Assembly (NCBI GenBank): GCA_004352715.1
Contig: SCFE01000017.1
Location: 2,627,411 to 2,691,410 of the forward strand
Source of the DNA: Hofstenia miamia
Taxonomy: Eukaryota; Xenacoelomorpha; Acoela
DNA: 64,000 nucleotides
Direction: 5' to 3'
Each line of letters opens with the position of its first letter. Within the stretch, counting starts at the first letter, position 1. Made by a program: the position numbers and the translations under genes. Below the pieces are notes generated by a model. The model was given only the letters and a program-made list of their open reading frames with translations. It ran no database searches and was not told where the DNA came from. This document shows positions 10,822 through 23,992 of the stretch, piece after piece.

Positions 10822-12391
10822 TGCGCATCAATGAGTGAAAATCAGAAACCTGTTGACGCCTGAATAGTTGTCAATATGTACAAATAAATGATGTCAGAGT
10901 TTAAATAATAGCAGTTTAAAACACTTTACCTTAATACAGTATTTACCAAAATGTCATTGTCCCATATTGTTAATAATATCACACTACATAATAAGCAATT
11001 GCTTCAGCACGGAAAAATTCATTCTTATCCATGCCAATTTTTTATGAATATTTTAATAAATGTTAACTCGGTTGCCAATTTTCCATCAGCTATTGATAAG
11101 CATTATACTTATGCACGTTGGTTTCTATAAGAAATCTAAACAATTTAAACAGTATTATAATCGCACTACAAGAACGTCTGAATTATTTACATAATTTATC
11201 TATGTAACTATGTAAATAATTCAGATGTCCTTGATCGCATTACATGTAACACGTCAATACCATAATAGTGGAATTCAAAGGAATCATTAAACATTTATCT
11301 AGCCAAGGGAAATAGGGAAAACCTGGGGCAAGTTTACATGGTTCTCCTAGTTTTTAAAAGCACTCCAAAATTGTGTAGACTGATATCATGCCCAAATAGC
11401 AAGCATAGTCGGATAGCGAATGGTTCATTAATAGGATCAATTGCCAAAAATGACCATCATTTGCCAACCATAATAAGCATAACAAAAAGATTTAAAAATC
11501 TTTAAATTTCACAATTTTTACAGAGAAATTATCATACTATTGTATATAATATATGCATTGCATTAAAGTTAAATTTCAATTTTCAAAAAGTATTATTTAT
11601 CAGTTTGCTATGGCCCATTAATCGTGCTACAATGTCTCATTAATGGGGTTACTGGATAGATCTGCCATCTAGTAAACAACTATTAATTATAATGATTTAC
11701 AATTATGCTGATCAAATTAAATTTTCATAACAAATGAAATTAGTTACACCCCAGTAGTTGATAACGCAATCTAGTCTGTCAGCAACGTGTTCGATCTTTA
11801 AGATAATATGCTATGTACACCTCCAACTGTTAACTCTACCTCAACCAAATTATGCCAAATTATGAATTACAATTTATAATATAATATTTGCCATCATCAG
11901 TGGACTGGACTGCTTGAGGGAAACATGCGGTATTTGTGACCACTGGCGGAATCAATGGCAACCTTAACTCGATGAGCAGATGTTTTCAAGTAAAACTCAC
12001 TTCATTATTTCCATTCGTAAATCCCATTGTTGTAAAAAAATAATTGAGAATAGTGTTTTTGAATTTTTTAGTTTGTAAATAATTATAATATATATGTAAA
12101 TGAATTTTCAAAATAATTTATTCATTAATATTTGAGCACCTTGAAATTAACTAGTGTAAAAAAAGTTGCAATTGAGCAAAAAAGGTTTTTCACGATTTAA
12201 GAAATTACCATTTCAAAAATGCAATTTTTTAATATTTTGATTTTTGCTAAAATATAAAAAAAGAAATTCCTTCTAAGTTGAACTAACACTTGAGTTTGTT
12301 GAAACTGCAATGTTTGAACTATTTAGCAAAATAAAATTGTTTTTTTACATATTAAGGTAATGATCTGCTATAAAAACCTACTGTTTGCAGC
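10822..12391. other. Upstream region of EGF gene
   Basis: AT-rich sequence that should contain the 5' UTR and promoter of the minus-strand gene. No clear TATA box or initiator can be chosen. Apart from the hairpin at 11169-11233 nothing is recognised. Confidence 0.4.
11169..11233. repeat. Long imperfect hairpin, 25-bp arms
   Basis: The left arm (11169-11193) ends CTGAATTATTTACATA and the right arm (11209-11233) begins TATGTAAATAATTCAG. The arms pair at about 23 of 25 positions around a 15-base loop. It could be a fold-back element remnant or an RNA hairpin; no target duplication is visible. Confidence 0.7.
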
Positions 12392-13909
12392 CAGGGGCGA
12401 ATACAGAAAAATTTTTAGAGGGGGCCCAATGTAGAAAAAATGCTAAGCATAATTGGGTACTATGGGGGAGGGGGTTGACCAAGCTGTTGAATTTTTAAAA
12501 TTCATCACTATGCACAGACTTCACCACTATCTATTAACTCCAAAAATGGAAATAAGAAACATAGAATTTGTGCAATTTTTTTTCAAATTTCAAATTACGC
12601 TTTAATAATAGCATGTTGTGATATTTAGGAGAGTTTTGCATTATTCACTACAAAATAGACTATTCGCATAAAATTAAGTAAATTACAAAAGTTTTACATA
12701 GTGGTATGAATGTGTGCTTAGTCTCTAACTCAATCACCATTGTTAAATATGTTGATAAAATACAAGAAAATCAACCAATTAAAAATTGTAAGGCTCTTGC
12801 TATAATCAATAAATTCTAAAATTAAAAAAATATTGGTGACTTTTGGTATGTCACACAAATTTGTTTTTAGATTTTTAAAGTAGGTGCTTGGTATTGAATT
12901 TGAATATAAAAAATTTGACCAACGCTATTGAGTATCGTCTAATAGGGTGAGTAGGAACAATGTTTTAAATAGAAATGTTAGACAATAAGAAAACTTTATT
13001 TAATTATTACTCATGCCATGCTTAATATTTAACATTGTTCTTTTGACTATAAATAAATCACTATAGGTTTATGTGTCATAGGGTAGCGGTAGCTGTGCTC
13101 AATTAATTTAATTAGTATTTAATTAGTAAAAATAAAATTATTTGAAATTTTATACTAAAACTAAAATACCCATAGAAAAAAAAGGAATCTTAACTGAAAA
13201 AGTGAATAAATTTCCAAGAGTAAATATATACATGTCTATAAATTATATTTTAAGAAAATTAAATAATATTCAATATAAAAAATATATGAGTTTGTGAATT
13301 AAGAAAACAAAATATTTTCGTGGGGTGCCTAGGAATATCACTGAGAGAACAGTTAAGCAGAAAGATACAAATGAGTGAGTCTGAAGAAGATATTGACGAG
13401 AGTCAATTTATTCTTGTGATGATGAAAATGAAGAATTATTCTTGCAAGAAAATTCCGATCACTAGCAAAGTTAAAAAATTGAAAATGTGATTTGTGTTGA
13501 TTTTGGAATTAGTGGAAAGATTACAATGATAATGAATATTAAGCTTAATTTCAGTGTTTCTTCAGACAGACAGCGAGATACTGCCTCATTTTAATTTTCT
13601 GAACGTGAAGATATCAGTGATTTCAGTTTTCTATTTATTTATAATTGCATATGCCTAAAACTAACTGTCATTATGCATTTATTATACACTTTTGCAATTA
13701 CTTAAAACGCCTTCAATGCATTTTTTCACACGATAGAGAGTTTGAAAAGGCAAATATACATATGATAAAATCACATGCCTGTTCCTATTCCCCCATCCTA
13801 TTCACTCAATTTGACGGTACTAAGGAATTTACTGTTGTAATTTTCATTGTACAATTTAAATGAATTTTTCTTATTTTAGAGGAGGCCCAGTTCCCCTCGG
13901 CACCCCTCT
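12392..13909. mobile_element. Possible hAT-like element
   Basis: The left end begins CAGGGGCGAATACAG and runs into AGAGGGGGCCC, the style of hAT ends. About 1.5 kb further, the right end reverse-complements to CAGAGGGGTGCCGAGGGG and is followed inward by GGGCCTCCTCTAAAAT. The ends match only loosely and no 8-bp duplication is found, so the pairing is tentative. Confidence 0.35.
13371..13490 (+). pseudogene. Acidic N-terminal ORF remnant
   Basis: ATG opens MSESEEDIDESQFI, and after a one-base frameshift the acidic stretch continues DDENEELFLQENSDH before a stop. Very acidic leaders of this kind are common at the start of piggyBac-type transposases, but no catalytic region follows here. Assignment is speculative. 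Confidence 0.25.
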
Positions 13910-14492
13910 GTATCATCTTTGTTTGGCACCAATGACCCATTATTCCCGTATCATTAATTCCCCAGCGGTCATCTGCCATTAATTGCAATTGCAATCTCCC
14001 ATTAATGGTTTGTTACTTGGGTAACCATAAAATTGGATGAAAATTTAACAGACTTCATTTTAATATGAGAAATCTTTATGTAAAGCTGGTCGTAAGGTGC
14101 GGGTAAGTAAATTAAAGTAAAAAATTTTTACTTACCGGCGGTGTACGAGGTCTTAAGTAAAACAAAATAAAATTATAAAATTCTCTGGTTTACTTTACAG
14201 CAGTGTACGACTAGGGTAAGTTGATGATATCTCGGAATTAATATTATATTTCTCCTACAGCTAATTAGCGTTTTCCAAATGGTATGTAAACAGTGTTGAT
14301 AGCTTAAAAACTCATATAAGTACAAGGTCTCAAAATATTGTATACTCTAATAAATGATAACAGTTACTTTTTCTTGCTGTTTTTGTTTATTGCATATTTG
14401 CTATACGCAATGGCGCCGGACGACTTTTGGATAGGGGAGAGGGGCAACATATATTTAAATAAATGAATTTTTACTGTTTAAATTTTAAAATT

Positions 14493-14828
14493 TATGGAGG
14501 TTTTTTCTGAATAAATGATTTTAGTAGGGGGGCAACTACCCCTCTCTGCCCTCTCCACTTGCGCCTCCACTGCTTATGTAGCACAGTGCATGCATTATAG
14601 CTTTAATGTATGGAATTATCATTTAGTTTATTATTTGTTGAAACCTTCGTATTTACATAATATGGAGGTTTTTTCTGAATAAATGATTTTAGTAGGGGGC
14701 AACTACCCCTCTCTGCCCTCTCCACTTGCGCCTCCACTGCTTATGTGGCACAGTGCATGCATTATAGCTTTAATGTATGGAATTATCATTTAGTTTATTT
14801 GTTGAAATCTTCGTATTTACATAAATTA
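14493..14828. repeat. Two-copy tandem duplication, 168-bp unit
   Basis: The unit beginning TATGGAGGTTTTTTCTG occurs at 14493 and again at 14661 with very few differences. Each unit contains GGGGGCAACTACCCC followed by a pyrimidine-rich CCTCTCTGCCCTCTCC tract ending GCGCCTCCACTGC, resembling a DNA-transposon end. Confidence 0.85.
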
Positions 14829-15059
14829 TTAATTTTAGTTTGTTAGTCCAAGGAAAGACGATTAAAATGTTTCAAAGTTATTAGCTTTAGAGATAAAATA
14901 AATTTATCAATGCCTTTTTATATTAAAATCACAGAAGAAATTATGACTGCTGGTACCAAAAGCTAGTCAAAACAAGAATTTTAATGTATCATGAAAGAGG
15001 TAAAATTTCTTCAGAAAATGAAAACTTTACGCACAATGGTCTTTGGGGGTAAAGACAAA

Positions 15060-15960
15060 AAATAATTCAAAATTAAAAGACAAAAAGCAGTACGCAAAGC
15101 AGAAGCAAGCACATTTGAAGTTAAGAATAAAAGTTATTATAAATACAATGCTTCCTTGCATTAAGAGGCCTTAACTGAAAATGAGGATTACGCAGATTAT
15201 TTGGAGCTGTCCTCTTCAAATGTACCTAGCAAAACATACTGGGGACTACAAAAAATGGGAACCACTGGATTTTGGCTTCAATTGTAGTTCTGGAAGCCGT
15301 AAAGAACAATATTTCTGTGAGTGCAATGACTAGCATTACTTGAAAACTAATAAAGCTACAAAAAGAGATAAAAGCAAAGTTAACTTCAGTAATTCACAAC
15401 CACATGTCTATAAAGTTGATGTCAAACACATTGTTGACCAAATTCAAGCTGAATGTGAAATTCTCTAGTACTTTCCATTCACTGGGATGGCACATTGATG
15501 CAGAACGTTGAAAGCAATGACAGCAAAGAAGAACGGTTAGCCGTACTTGTTTCTAGAGTTAATGGGTTAAGTTGCTTGGCGTTCGTTCTTTGGACCATAA
15601 AGCAGTAGGATTCAGATCCGAAGAAAACAATATTAGACCATTGGGATTGTATTCAATGAGCATTTTCACAAGTTTTGCAACATAAAAGCTAACTAGTACT
15701 ACGTACCTATAAAAGCGAAATGAACCTCAAAAGCAAACGAGACAAAATAGTTGCTCTTAGTAATGATGCTTTCCAATCCTATGTGACCACACAGAGTTGA
15801 TTGTTTTAAAGCTAGCCTATATGAGAAGCACACCAACAGAATTAAATAGCTTCTAAAACCCGACGCTTATCACAAAATTCGCTGGATGCCCAAACTATTA
15901 TACTTTATACGTCTTGAATTTATTAACCAATATCTGAAATGTAATACATCGTCAAATCGT
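15060..15960 (+). pseudogene. Relic of a transposon-associated HWDG-motif protein
   Basis: Broken plus-strand frames carry landmarks of a protein family common in arthropod and other invertebrate genomes and usually carried by repeats. They are a segment ASIVVLEAVKNNISVSAMT near 15275, then VLSIHWDGTLMQN with RLAVLVSRVNGL near 15467-15570 (the WDG...R(L/I)AVLVS pattern), then AYHKIRWMPKLLYFIRLEFI near 15860 (an H-x-x-RWM-x-K-x-xY pattern). The FDTT/NTG block expected between the last two is missing, and stops are frequent. I infer a hAT-like or unclassified selfish gene; the family name is not certain. Confidence 0.5.
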
Positions 15961-15989
15961 TGTACTGCATTTATGCTTTCATTTCATGG

Positions 15990-17150
15990 AGTCACTACTC
16001 TGGAAGCTTAAAATCATATGATCTTAAATATAAAGTCTTCAACTTGCTCACTTGATGTGATTCCCACACATTTTCTGAAAGAAAATTTTGATTTACAAAA
16101 AGTGCTGCCGATTATAATTAAAGTTCTCAATTTGTTTCTCAGTTCTGGAACTTTTCCTTCTTCATGTAAAAATGCGATTCTGAAGCTTCTCTTTACAAGC
16201 CGAAGCCGGATATTTAACCTTACTGTTTTGGTAATTTTAGACTGAGCACTAAATTGCCGTTTTTTCCAAACTTATTGAAGCTTTTGCTACAATTCAAATT
16301 AGTGACCATTTGGATCAAAGTTTCAGTCTGTGTACAACAAATGTTTCTCCACGGAAACGGCATTGTGTCGTCTTACAAGTGATATTCGCATGACAATTGA
16401 TAATGGTCAGTGTTTCTTGCTTGTCCTACTGGATCAGTCAGCAGCTTTCGATACCATCGATTACACTTGTTGATTAATGTCCCTCCCTCACTTGAATTTC
16501 GTGAATAAAATTAATTGGATTTCCGGTTACTTGACTGACCGCACGCAACAGGTACATGTCAATGGCTACACCTCAAAGAAAATACCCGTTGAATACGGAG
16601 TATCTCAAATATCAGTGCTTGGACCGATGTTATTCACCATATACAATATGTTTATTGCTGAAATTTGCACTAGTCAAAATATTTGTCATCATTTGAATGC
16701 GGATGACACACAACTGTATTTCTACTATTTCTTGGAGAAAATTGGCAAAGGTAAGCCTTCTTTGGTTATTGCTGGCCAGTTACTCACTTCCAAAGCGGAG
16801 ATTAAAAGTATTGATTGTATTTTTTCATCAATCTATTACCGTGATATCACATGTTTTCTATATAATAAAATCCTTCAACTTACATCTCAGTAACATCAGA
16901 AGAATACGTACTTATCTAACTCAGGAATCTGCCACTACTTTAAACCGCCCCCTTGTAACTTGAAGGCTCGAATATTACAATGTCCCGCTGTATGCTGTTC
17001 TGATTATGCTATTTAGTGTCTACAAAAAATTCTTCATTCATGTGTTCGTATAATATTTAACCTTAATCATGTTCCTCATGTCCAGAAGCGCACCCAGTTT
17101 CTCTCTCTCTCTCTTGACATATTAGCATATATATTCTTACATGGAAAGCA
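15990..17150 (+). pseudogene. CR1/L2-type LINE reverse transcriptase, decayed
   Basis: RT blocks are in order on the plus strand: SSTCSLDVIPTHFLKENF at 16025-16090, LNLFLSSGTFPSSCKNAIL to 16185, then at 16500-16735 INWISGYLTDRTQQVHVNG, GVSQISVLGPMLFTIY (normally GVPQGSVLGP) and NADDTQLYF, where the two catalytic aspartates remain. A C-terminal patch near 17010-17090 (CVRIIFNLNHVPHVQKRTQ) resembles the thumb end. Several frameshifts and stops make it inactive. The 5' boundary abuts the HWDG relic, and the 3' end is truncated. Confidence 0.75.
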
Positions 17151-17416
17151 GATAAACTCATTATTTTGAAGATTGAAAAAACATTACTAGGAGAATTGAA
17201 TAGTCTGTGCTTTTTGGCATGCTAACTAAAACAGAAAAGTTGATATTAACTAAGAGCCACGATTCAATTTGAGGTTTACTATGTTGCAAATCCACTCCTC
17301 AGTATCATATTTCTCTATTTTCATTTCAACCTAGCAAACGGAATCCGCATAATGAATGTTTAATGTTATAAATTACTAACAGTGAATTATTTTTCCATGG
17401 ACATATACAGCCATTT

Positions 17417-17500
17417 TAAGGCTATGGTTAACTCATGTACGTGCTCCGTAGTTCAGTCGGTGAGACAGTTTCGAACACAGGCTGTTGCCCTTTTAACGAC
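17417..17500. repeat. Half of a Harbinger-like MITE end
   Basis: TAAGGCTATGGTTA matches the first bases (with TAA) of the complete MITE at 44540-44685. The opposite end is not found. The following bases vaguely recall a tRNA A-box but do not fold into a tRNA. Confidence 0.4.
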
Positions 17501-20399
17501 ACCGTAGTTTCACTTCTTTCCTTTGTCGTAGGGTAAACTTTATAAATTTCATTCTTCTTAGCCGTGGAGTACGAAATATACAGGAGGTGAAAACAACCAC
17601 TCGTGTAGACAGACTGGTATGCTCAAAACCGCAAAAAGTTATATTTGATGTTATTGAAAAGATAAATGTGATACAGGAAACAATTTGTTGCTTACAAAAT
17701 TGCATATTCATGCATAATACAGTAAAATTGAATGAATCCATAGGTATATAGTAATCAAATTAAAAATCAATTCTTAAAAATTTATACCGGTACATTACAA
17801 AATTTGGAAACTTTATGCGTTATTGGCATTTACGTGTAAGGTGTCCAATTTGTCTCGCATAACTCCTTTCAAGTGCATGTATGACATAGGCTTCAAGCAG
17901 ACAGAGTTTACAACTAATTCATCTTTATAATAAGAATTCAATATTAACTGGAAAAAGTGTTATGAGTCGCTTTATACAACGTAAATTATCTTCAATTTTT
18001 AGAAACAATGCGAAACAGAATTGTACAAACAAGAAAAACCCAATGCTTGGTAAACAAAGGCCACCTTGATTAACTAGAACTGTAGAAAAGCTTTCATCCA
18101 GGTTTTCTTCCCCTGACGATTTCTGTAGAGTAATATTGTTTCTTGATAAGTAGCCAGCAATAACAAAACATGTTTGCTTTTCTTTATCAGAGCGCTCATC
18201 AATAAGTAAGTCCTTGTCAACTAAGGCTAATTAATAGTTGTCCAAATCAAGTGCACAATGACTACAGTACTCCACGTTCTTAGCCCTTAACTCCAACCAG
18301 AAAATTTAGGTTCTATCCTTGTTCGGCCTGAATCCCGTCCAACCCACTTAACTACAGTTTGGTACATTTTTATGACATTTGCTAAGAATTTTCTACAATT
18401 TTACGGCTTGCTAGACCAAAGTTGGGTATGCTTGAAACTAATAAAATCTGCTCATACCCATTGCAGATCCATCTCCAATTCAAATCCTGTTAACAGAGAA
18501 AAGGAGACTGATGACCATTCCTTATTAAGGCTGTGCTGTCACAAAGTACCTTTGGTTACATTTTGTAGCTTGCCATAAATTGAATTTATTAACCTATTTC
18601 TCTATTGTGTTTTAGCATTGCTTTATAATTCACCAAATTCATCATATTTCACTACAGATTAAAGAATATAGAAAACGTGTTCAAATTATTTTCACTTTAG
18701 CAAAATCGATTTCATAAACATTTCAATCAAAATGGCTATGTTTCTCATTCGAGTTTCGCTTAAGTAGTGCATTAAAATGCCCCTTGTCATAAAATTAATG
18801 ACACACTTTGCGTGGGTAATTTTTATTTGCAACGCTACAACCACATATAAATTTTTCTAGTTCAATAAATTTTTTGTAATTCTGTCTTTCACATAATAGA
18901 CACACTCTTGGCAATCATTCAAATGAAAATAATAGATCAAAAATCATAGTAAATTAACTAGTTTTATATTAATAAAAACTAATACATAACACAAAAACTT
19001 TTTCAAAAGGTTCGTCCATGGGGCAGAATTTTGATTCCCAACCCAACGCACCCTACAAAATTTTTCGTGAGGATCTCGATTATGGCTCCACGGAGCCCAA
19101 CGACACCAATTGTAAGTATGACTATCTATACTAATTATTTTTGTTTCCTGGTTTTTCGCCAAAATTGTGCAACTTCATATATATATATATAATGAAGAGC
19201 AATAGTATGTTTTTATTATAATTTGTAAATCAATTGCAAGAAAAAGATTGTCAAAGATAGCTATTTTCCGATTAATTGAACCAGTTGACAGCACTCTCAA
19301 TATCAACTCATCTTCAGCTACCTTGCCTTTTATTCTGTTTAAGACAATCTGATTTTTCATTGAAGAAATCAGAATTTTGAGAAACAATTTTGGCAAGTTG
19401 CCATCATTCACTAATGTGGTAGAGGAAGTATTTATGAGATGGTAGAGCAATAATAATAGCAAATACGTTCTCATAGATTCTTTGGCATGGTCACTAATAG
19501 AATAGAAACTTGATTTTCCTTGATTTTCGAAAGCTTTAAAAAAACCTTATAATGGAATTTGGAGTTGCAAGACTAGCCCAAAAAATCTTAATGAAACCCA
19601 TGGGGCGAGATTAAATCACCATCCTACCCTATTCCACGAAGCCCATGTGGATCTCCATCGCGTCCGATGAATCCTCATCCCACTGAACAAACCTGGAGAT
19701 AACAAAAATTACTACTGCTTCATACTTCTGTTAACACCAAGAAGAAATTGTTCAGAATAACAAAAGTTAGATGCTGCTGTAATTATAAATATCAATAACA
19801 AATTTGTTTCTTTATATATACCATATTTAAACGATGTGATCATAGTTTCATTTCCTTAGGTTTGACTTCACAACATGAGGTGTCCGCCGAGAGAAGTTAA
19901 TGTTCAATATTCAAAAAACGAAGAATGCGGTGGTGGAAGCATAACATATTTTTTGGGTCATGAAACTGTGCAGAACAATATCAAATTTACAGGCAGGTGT
20001 TTAATGTTTCTCAAATAGGGATTTGATTATATGGTTCAGTGAGGTTTTGAACTGTAGATTCTCATGTGTACATTTTTAGTGAATCTTAAATAATTGACCA
20101 TTATTGGCAATTTTTCTTCTATGGCAACACATCAATTAATATTTTCAAAAAATTCAAATGATTAATCGATTTCCAATTATTGCAATAATTGCATTATAAA
20201 TTAAATGTCGCCAACCTTTGCAGACAGTAGAACCAATACTATATATATATANNNGGGGGGGGGGGCGTTCCCCAGTCTCCCGCCCCCTAAGTAAGCCTTT
20301 GATCACGTCACTCTTCAGTGTCTTTACATTGAGTCCCAGTTCGGGAAAGAATTTTACACAAAATTTGCTTGCCTTCATGGAAAGTTATACATTAAAGCT
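17501..20399. other. Intergenic stretch without supported genes
   Basis: No domain, splice-consistent ORF or complete repeat is recognised. Short AT runs occur near 19177 and 20241, and NNN followed by a G run lies at 20252. GATTCAAATCC-like B-box words near 18475 are not enough to call a SINE. Confidence 0.4.
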
Positions 20400-20720
20400 G
20401 TCCTGAATTACTGGCTGGAGTCTTTATTCTTGTTCGTAGCATTTGTTCACTCGGATCTGAAAATGAAATTTCGTTTATTGTTCTTAGAACCAATCATGTT
20501 TCTACTGATGCAGCGTTTGCGGTCTATGCCCCACGAATATTTTCCAGCTTATCCATATACATAAAAGATCTAACATCGCTGACAGTTTTTAAATCCCAAC
20601 TAAATCGTATTTGTTTGCTAACGCCTATAATTGATTTTTGTACGCGGCAGAGTAGCGGCGTTATATAGTATATAGATTATTATTAGTATTTTTATTATTA
20701 TTATTACACATTGTTATTAT
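20400..20720 (+). pseudogene. 3' end of a CR1/L2-type LINE
   Basis: The frame around 20490-20660 reads TDAAFAVYAPRIFSSLS then LTVFKSQLNRICL. This is the AF-x-x-APR-x-W-x-x-LP...FK-x-x-LK signature that ends the RT ORF of CR1/L2 elements. A stop and an (ATT)n-like tail (20675-20705) follow. It is a 5'-truncated copy, as usual for LINEs. Confidence 0.7.
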
Positions 20721-20934
20721 CAAAACGATCCTCTTTTTTAAAAAAAATGAGAAGTAAAATTTTTTCAATTTCTTCGCAACAAAACACTAATCAATCGATG
20801 CTAATTACGTTTTCTATAAGTTTATGTAAAAGTAATCAGACAAAATTGGCTCTGGAGCAAACACATTTCAAAAATCTGTCCTTAATTGAGTTCATCAAAT
20901 TCTTCTTAATTCTCGGGTAATTTATTCGTTGGAC

Positions 20935-21850
20935 TCCAGCAATTATTACTTCAGTTTTTGCAGATGTTTTGGATTTTTCTTTTCCTGATCGTCCTTCATG
21001 ATCCACCAAACATTTTCTATAGGTTTAAGGCCCGATGAGTTGACTTCAAAATTTGCATATTTTTCTCTGAAGAAATTTTATGTATGTGTTGAAGTATGGT
21101 GGTCGTCCCATCTTTCTGAAGAATCCATCCAGTGTGATAGCAGCGGTTCGCAAATGGGATAAATTCTGTTAAATTATCAGTATACTTTAACTGTCGAAAA
21201 TATCTCCTTCCACAATTTTTAGGTAAAAACCTTTATAGTTCAAAGCACCCTAAACCTTGCATTTTTGCGAAAATATTTGAGATGGCTTGAGAGGCATTTT
21301 GGATGTCTTAGACAAATGAGAAATGTTGCTTCTATGTAGCTGGAACATGGACTTATCGCTTATAAAAACATTTCTGAAAAATCCATTCATCGACCATGTT
21401 TCACAGAATCTAACCCGTTTTTCTTTCGGTTTTTGTGTCAATAATAGCATAATATAACTTTTTCGCAAGTTTTTTTTACAGATCCCTGCCTTTAGAAGTG
21501 CTCAGTACACTGTCGATGTTGAGACAACTTTGCAAAGTGTTTCTTGAAGTATTGAGTTCAAATGAGATTTTGATTTCAATGGATTTTGTAAAGCAATTTT
21601 TCCGTTCATTTCCAGTCAATTTGAGGAGTCGCCCACTTGCTTTCTTTCTTTTTTAAGGTGTTCGTTCCAGTCAATTTTTTGAAGTTTCTCTAGAATGTTT
21701 TTGGGTTCATACCCGATATCTTGAGTAAAGTTTTGCAGCCTGTGCTTCCAGTGGAGTAAAAATATTGCAGAACGTTTCTTGCATCTTGATGAGAGATGTT
21801 TAGTGAAAATTAATAAAGTACCTGTCCCCATCTGGTTTGTTTACGGGTAC
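20935..21850 (-). pseudogene. Tc1-like transposase pseudogene
   Basis: On the minus strand, three out-of-frame pieces line up in Tc1 order: an N-terminal part at 21616-21831, a central part at 21250-21468 with the first catalytic aspartate in NVFISDKSMFQLHRS, and a C-terminal part near 20960-21130 with WILQKDGTTT and LKPIENVWWIMKDD (second Asp and final Glu). Frameshifts break all three. It is not the same family as the CAGTACTGG-ended elements nearby. Terminal repeats are not identified. Confidence 0.65.
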
Positions 21851-23992
21851 TTTTGTTGATTGTGGATGATCGTTTAAATGTGTTCGTCCAAAGCATAGCA
21901 TGGCACTTAACTAGGTGAAAAGACTTGTGTACTGTCGTTGAAGGGTTTTTGTATTTAAACATTATTTCCTATTTCTTTACCGGAATTTTTTTAATCCTGG
22001 AAAATTTAAAAAAGTAGATTTTGTTGAAATTGTAGTGAACTGCTATATTCCCTGGTGGGTAATTAGTATCACAATTCATCTGAATTGCTTAACGATGTTT
22101 CTCTGATTAGATCATTCGTGGAATATCAATCGATTTATCCGGTAATCGCAACAGCATCATTGAATTACATCAAATCCCATCTTTAGTACCTCACACAAGA
22201 ATTCGTTCCCCTTACTCTATTTTGTGGGTCCGCAAGTGATATTTGTAAAGACAGTCTCAAACAAAAATGGATCAAAAAGTACCGATATGAATAAAAGCGA
22301 CGTGGACATGGGCATGCTTTGAAAGGCCAATTTTTCCAACCCTTCGAAATCTGAAAAGTCCGATATAACTGATTTTGTTGGATTAGGCCCAGCTGTGAGA
22401 GTTTGTTCTCAATTGTTTTAAAGTTTCATATTTCATTTGGAGCTAATAGAACTGTTTGATGAATTGGTAACTGAAATTATGTCCGCAAAACTTATATTAT
22501 TGTTGTTTCTTATCAAATAGTTTGATATATTAGATTGATAGGGTCACGGTAATGCTTTAAATTAGCATGCATGTTAAAATTGAAAGATTGCAAATTTCTT
22601 TATAATCTGAATTTTTTGCGGAGTCAGCACTTTAAGCGAAATATTCAATTTTTTGCTCAAACTCTAGATTTATGTTATTGATAGGTAGTTGAAGACCATA
22701 CATGGGGCTATTATTGTTAGTTAGGAGTGTCTGGGTGTTCAGAATTTTACTCATCCCAATTCTACTTAGTCCCTGGGTCTGTTACGAAATTGGTAATCAT
22801 CTAAATCAAAAAAAAATTATCTTTTTAAAAACAATCACATCTAAATTTAATATGCTAATACCCCTAATTTCCTGAAGCAGTAGCTTATTTTACCTCTTAG
22901 GTAATGCTAGTTTCAGAATTTAATTGCAAAGTTAAAAAAATTGAGAAAGTCATCTGTCGGACATACATTGTAATATTCATGCTAGTTATTTTCAAATAAT
23001 AATGACAATGAAATAGTAAGAATAATATAGTAGGGTAGCTTACGCGCAAACTTTCTGTGCAAGAAGTTTAATGAAATTATGTTCATAGAGAAAATTATGG
23101 TTTCACATCACTGTACGTCCGACAGATTTTTGGCATTATTTATTATAAATATGGTTTCATAATACCTGCTTTCATGAATAGATTTTGTTGATTATGCATA
23201 TCCTTTGTGTTGTGTTATATTGTACTACAATGCCTGTATAGTTTATAAACACGATTTGCGCATTTATTCAAATCATTTTGTTTCTTCTATAGGAGAAACC
23301 CACTAATAATTATTTCAATCAATATCATCTTTACAAAATCAAATAGGGCACCAATAACTTCTGTGAAGTATACATATCCCAATCACGAATTATAACAAAT
23401 TATTTTCTTTTTTGTTTCAGTAATAATATTTTATTAATATTTTAATAAATCTCTCAACTCATAAACAAGAATATTGCTCTGTAAAGTCTAAATAAGCCTT
23501 TTAAGATATTTTTTGGCTTTTCTTTAGTTAATTTGTTTCATTTTTTGTGGAAACAATCATCTTCACAAAATCGGTCAGACGTACATATTATAGACGTTAA
23601 TGTGATATCAAGAGAATATAAGGGCAATAGGGATACATGGCCCTATGCGAATATGTAGCAAGACATTCTTTATAATTGCATATACATAGGAATTAGATTT
23701 TCGATACTTCATATTTTTATGTATATTGTGTACGCCCAACAAGTAGCATACTATTAGTCCAGGAGCCATTTAAGAAATCTAATCAGATAAGCTTTATTTT
23801 TTAATAGTTTATGCCAATACCCCGAAGAAATGAACATAAGTATTTGTTTTCACTTACATTACTTATTTTCGATAGAAGATTTGAATAAGTGACGATTTGA
23901 AAATCATCCAAATCTATCGAATACGTCCGACCGATTTTTGCTAAGGAAACTTTCTTGAATGCAAAGTCTCTGTGAATATTAAAATATATATA
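21851..23992. other. Intergenic stretch without supported genes
   Basis: AT-rich sequence. No transposon end or coding motif was recognised on either strand. Confidence 0.4.

Noticed and set aside
17440-17500. tRNA or tRNA-derived SINE
   Set aside because: An A-box-like TAGTTCAGTCGG is present, but the B-box spacing is wrong and no cloverleaf can be drawn.
18944-19162. Minus frame with Trp-rich segment as a gene
   Set aside because: No homologous domain recognised; flanked by AT runs and without splice support.
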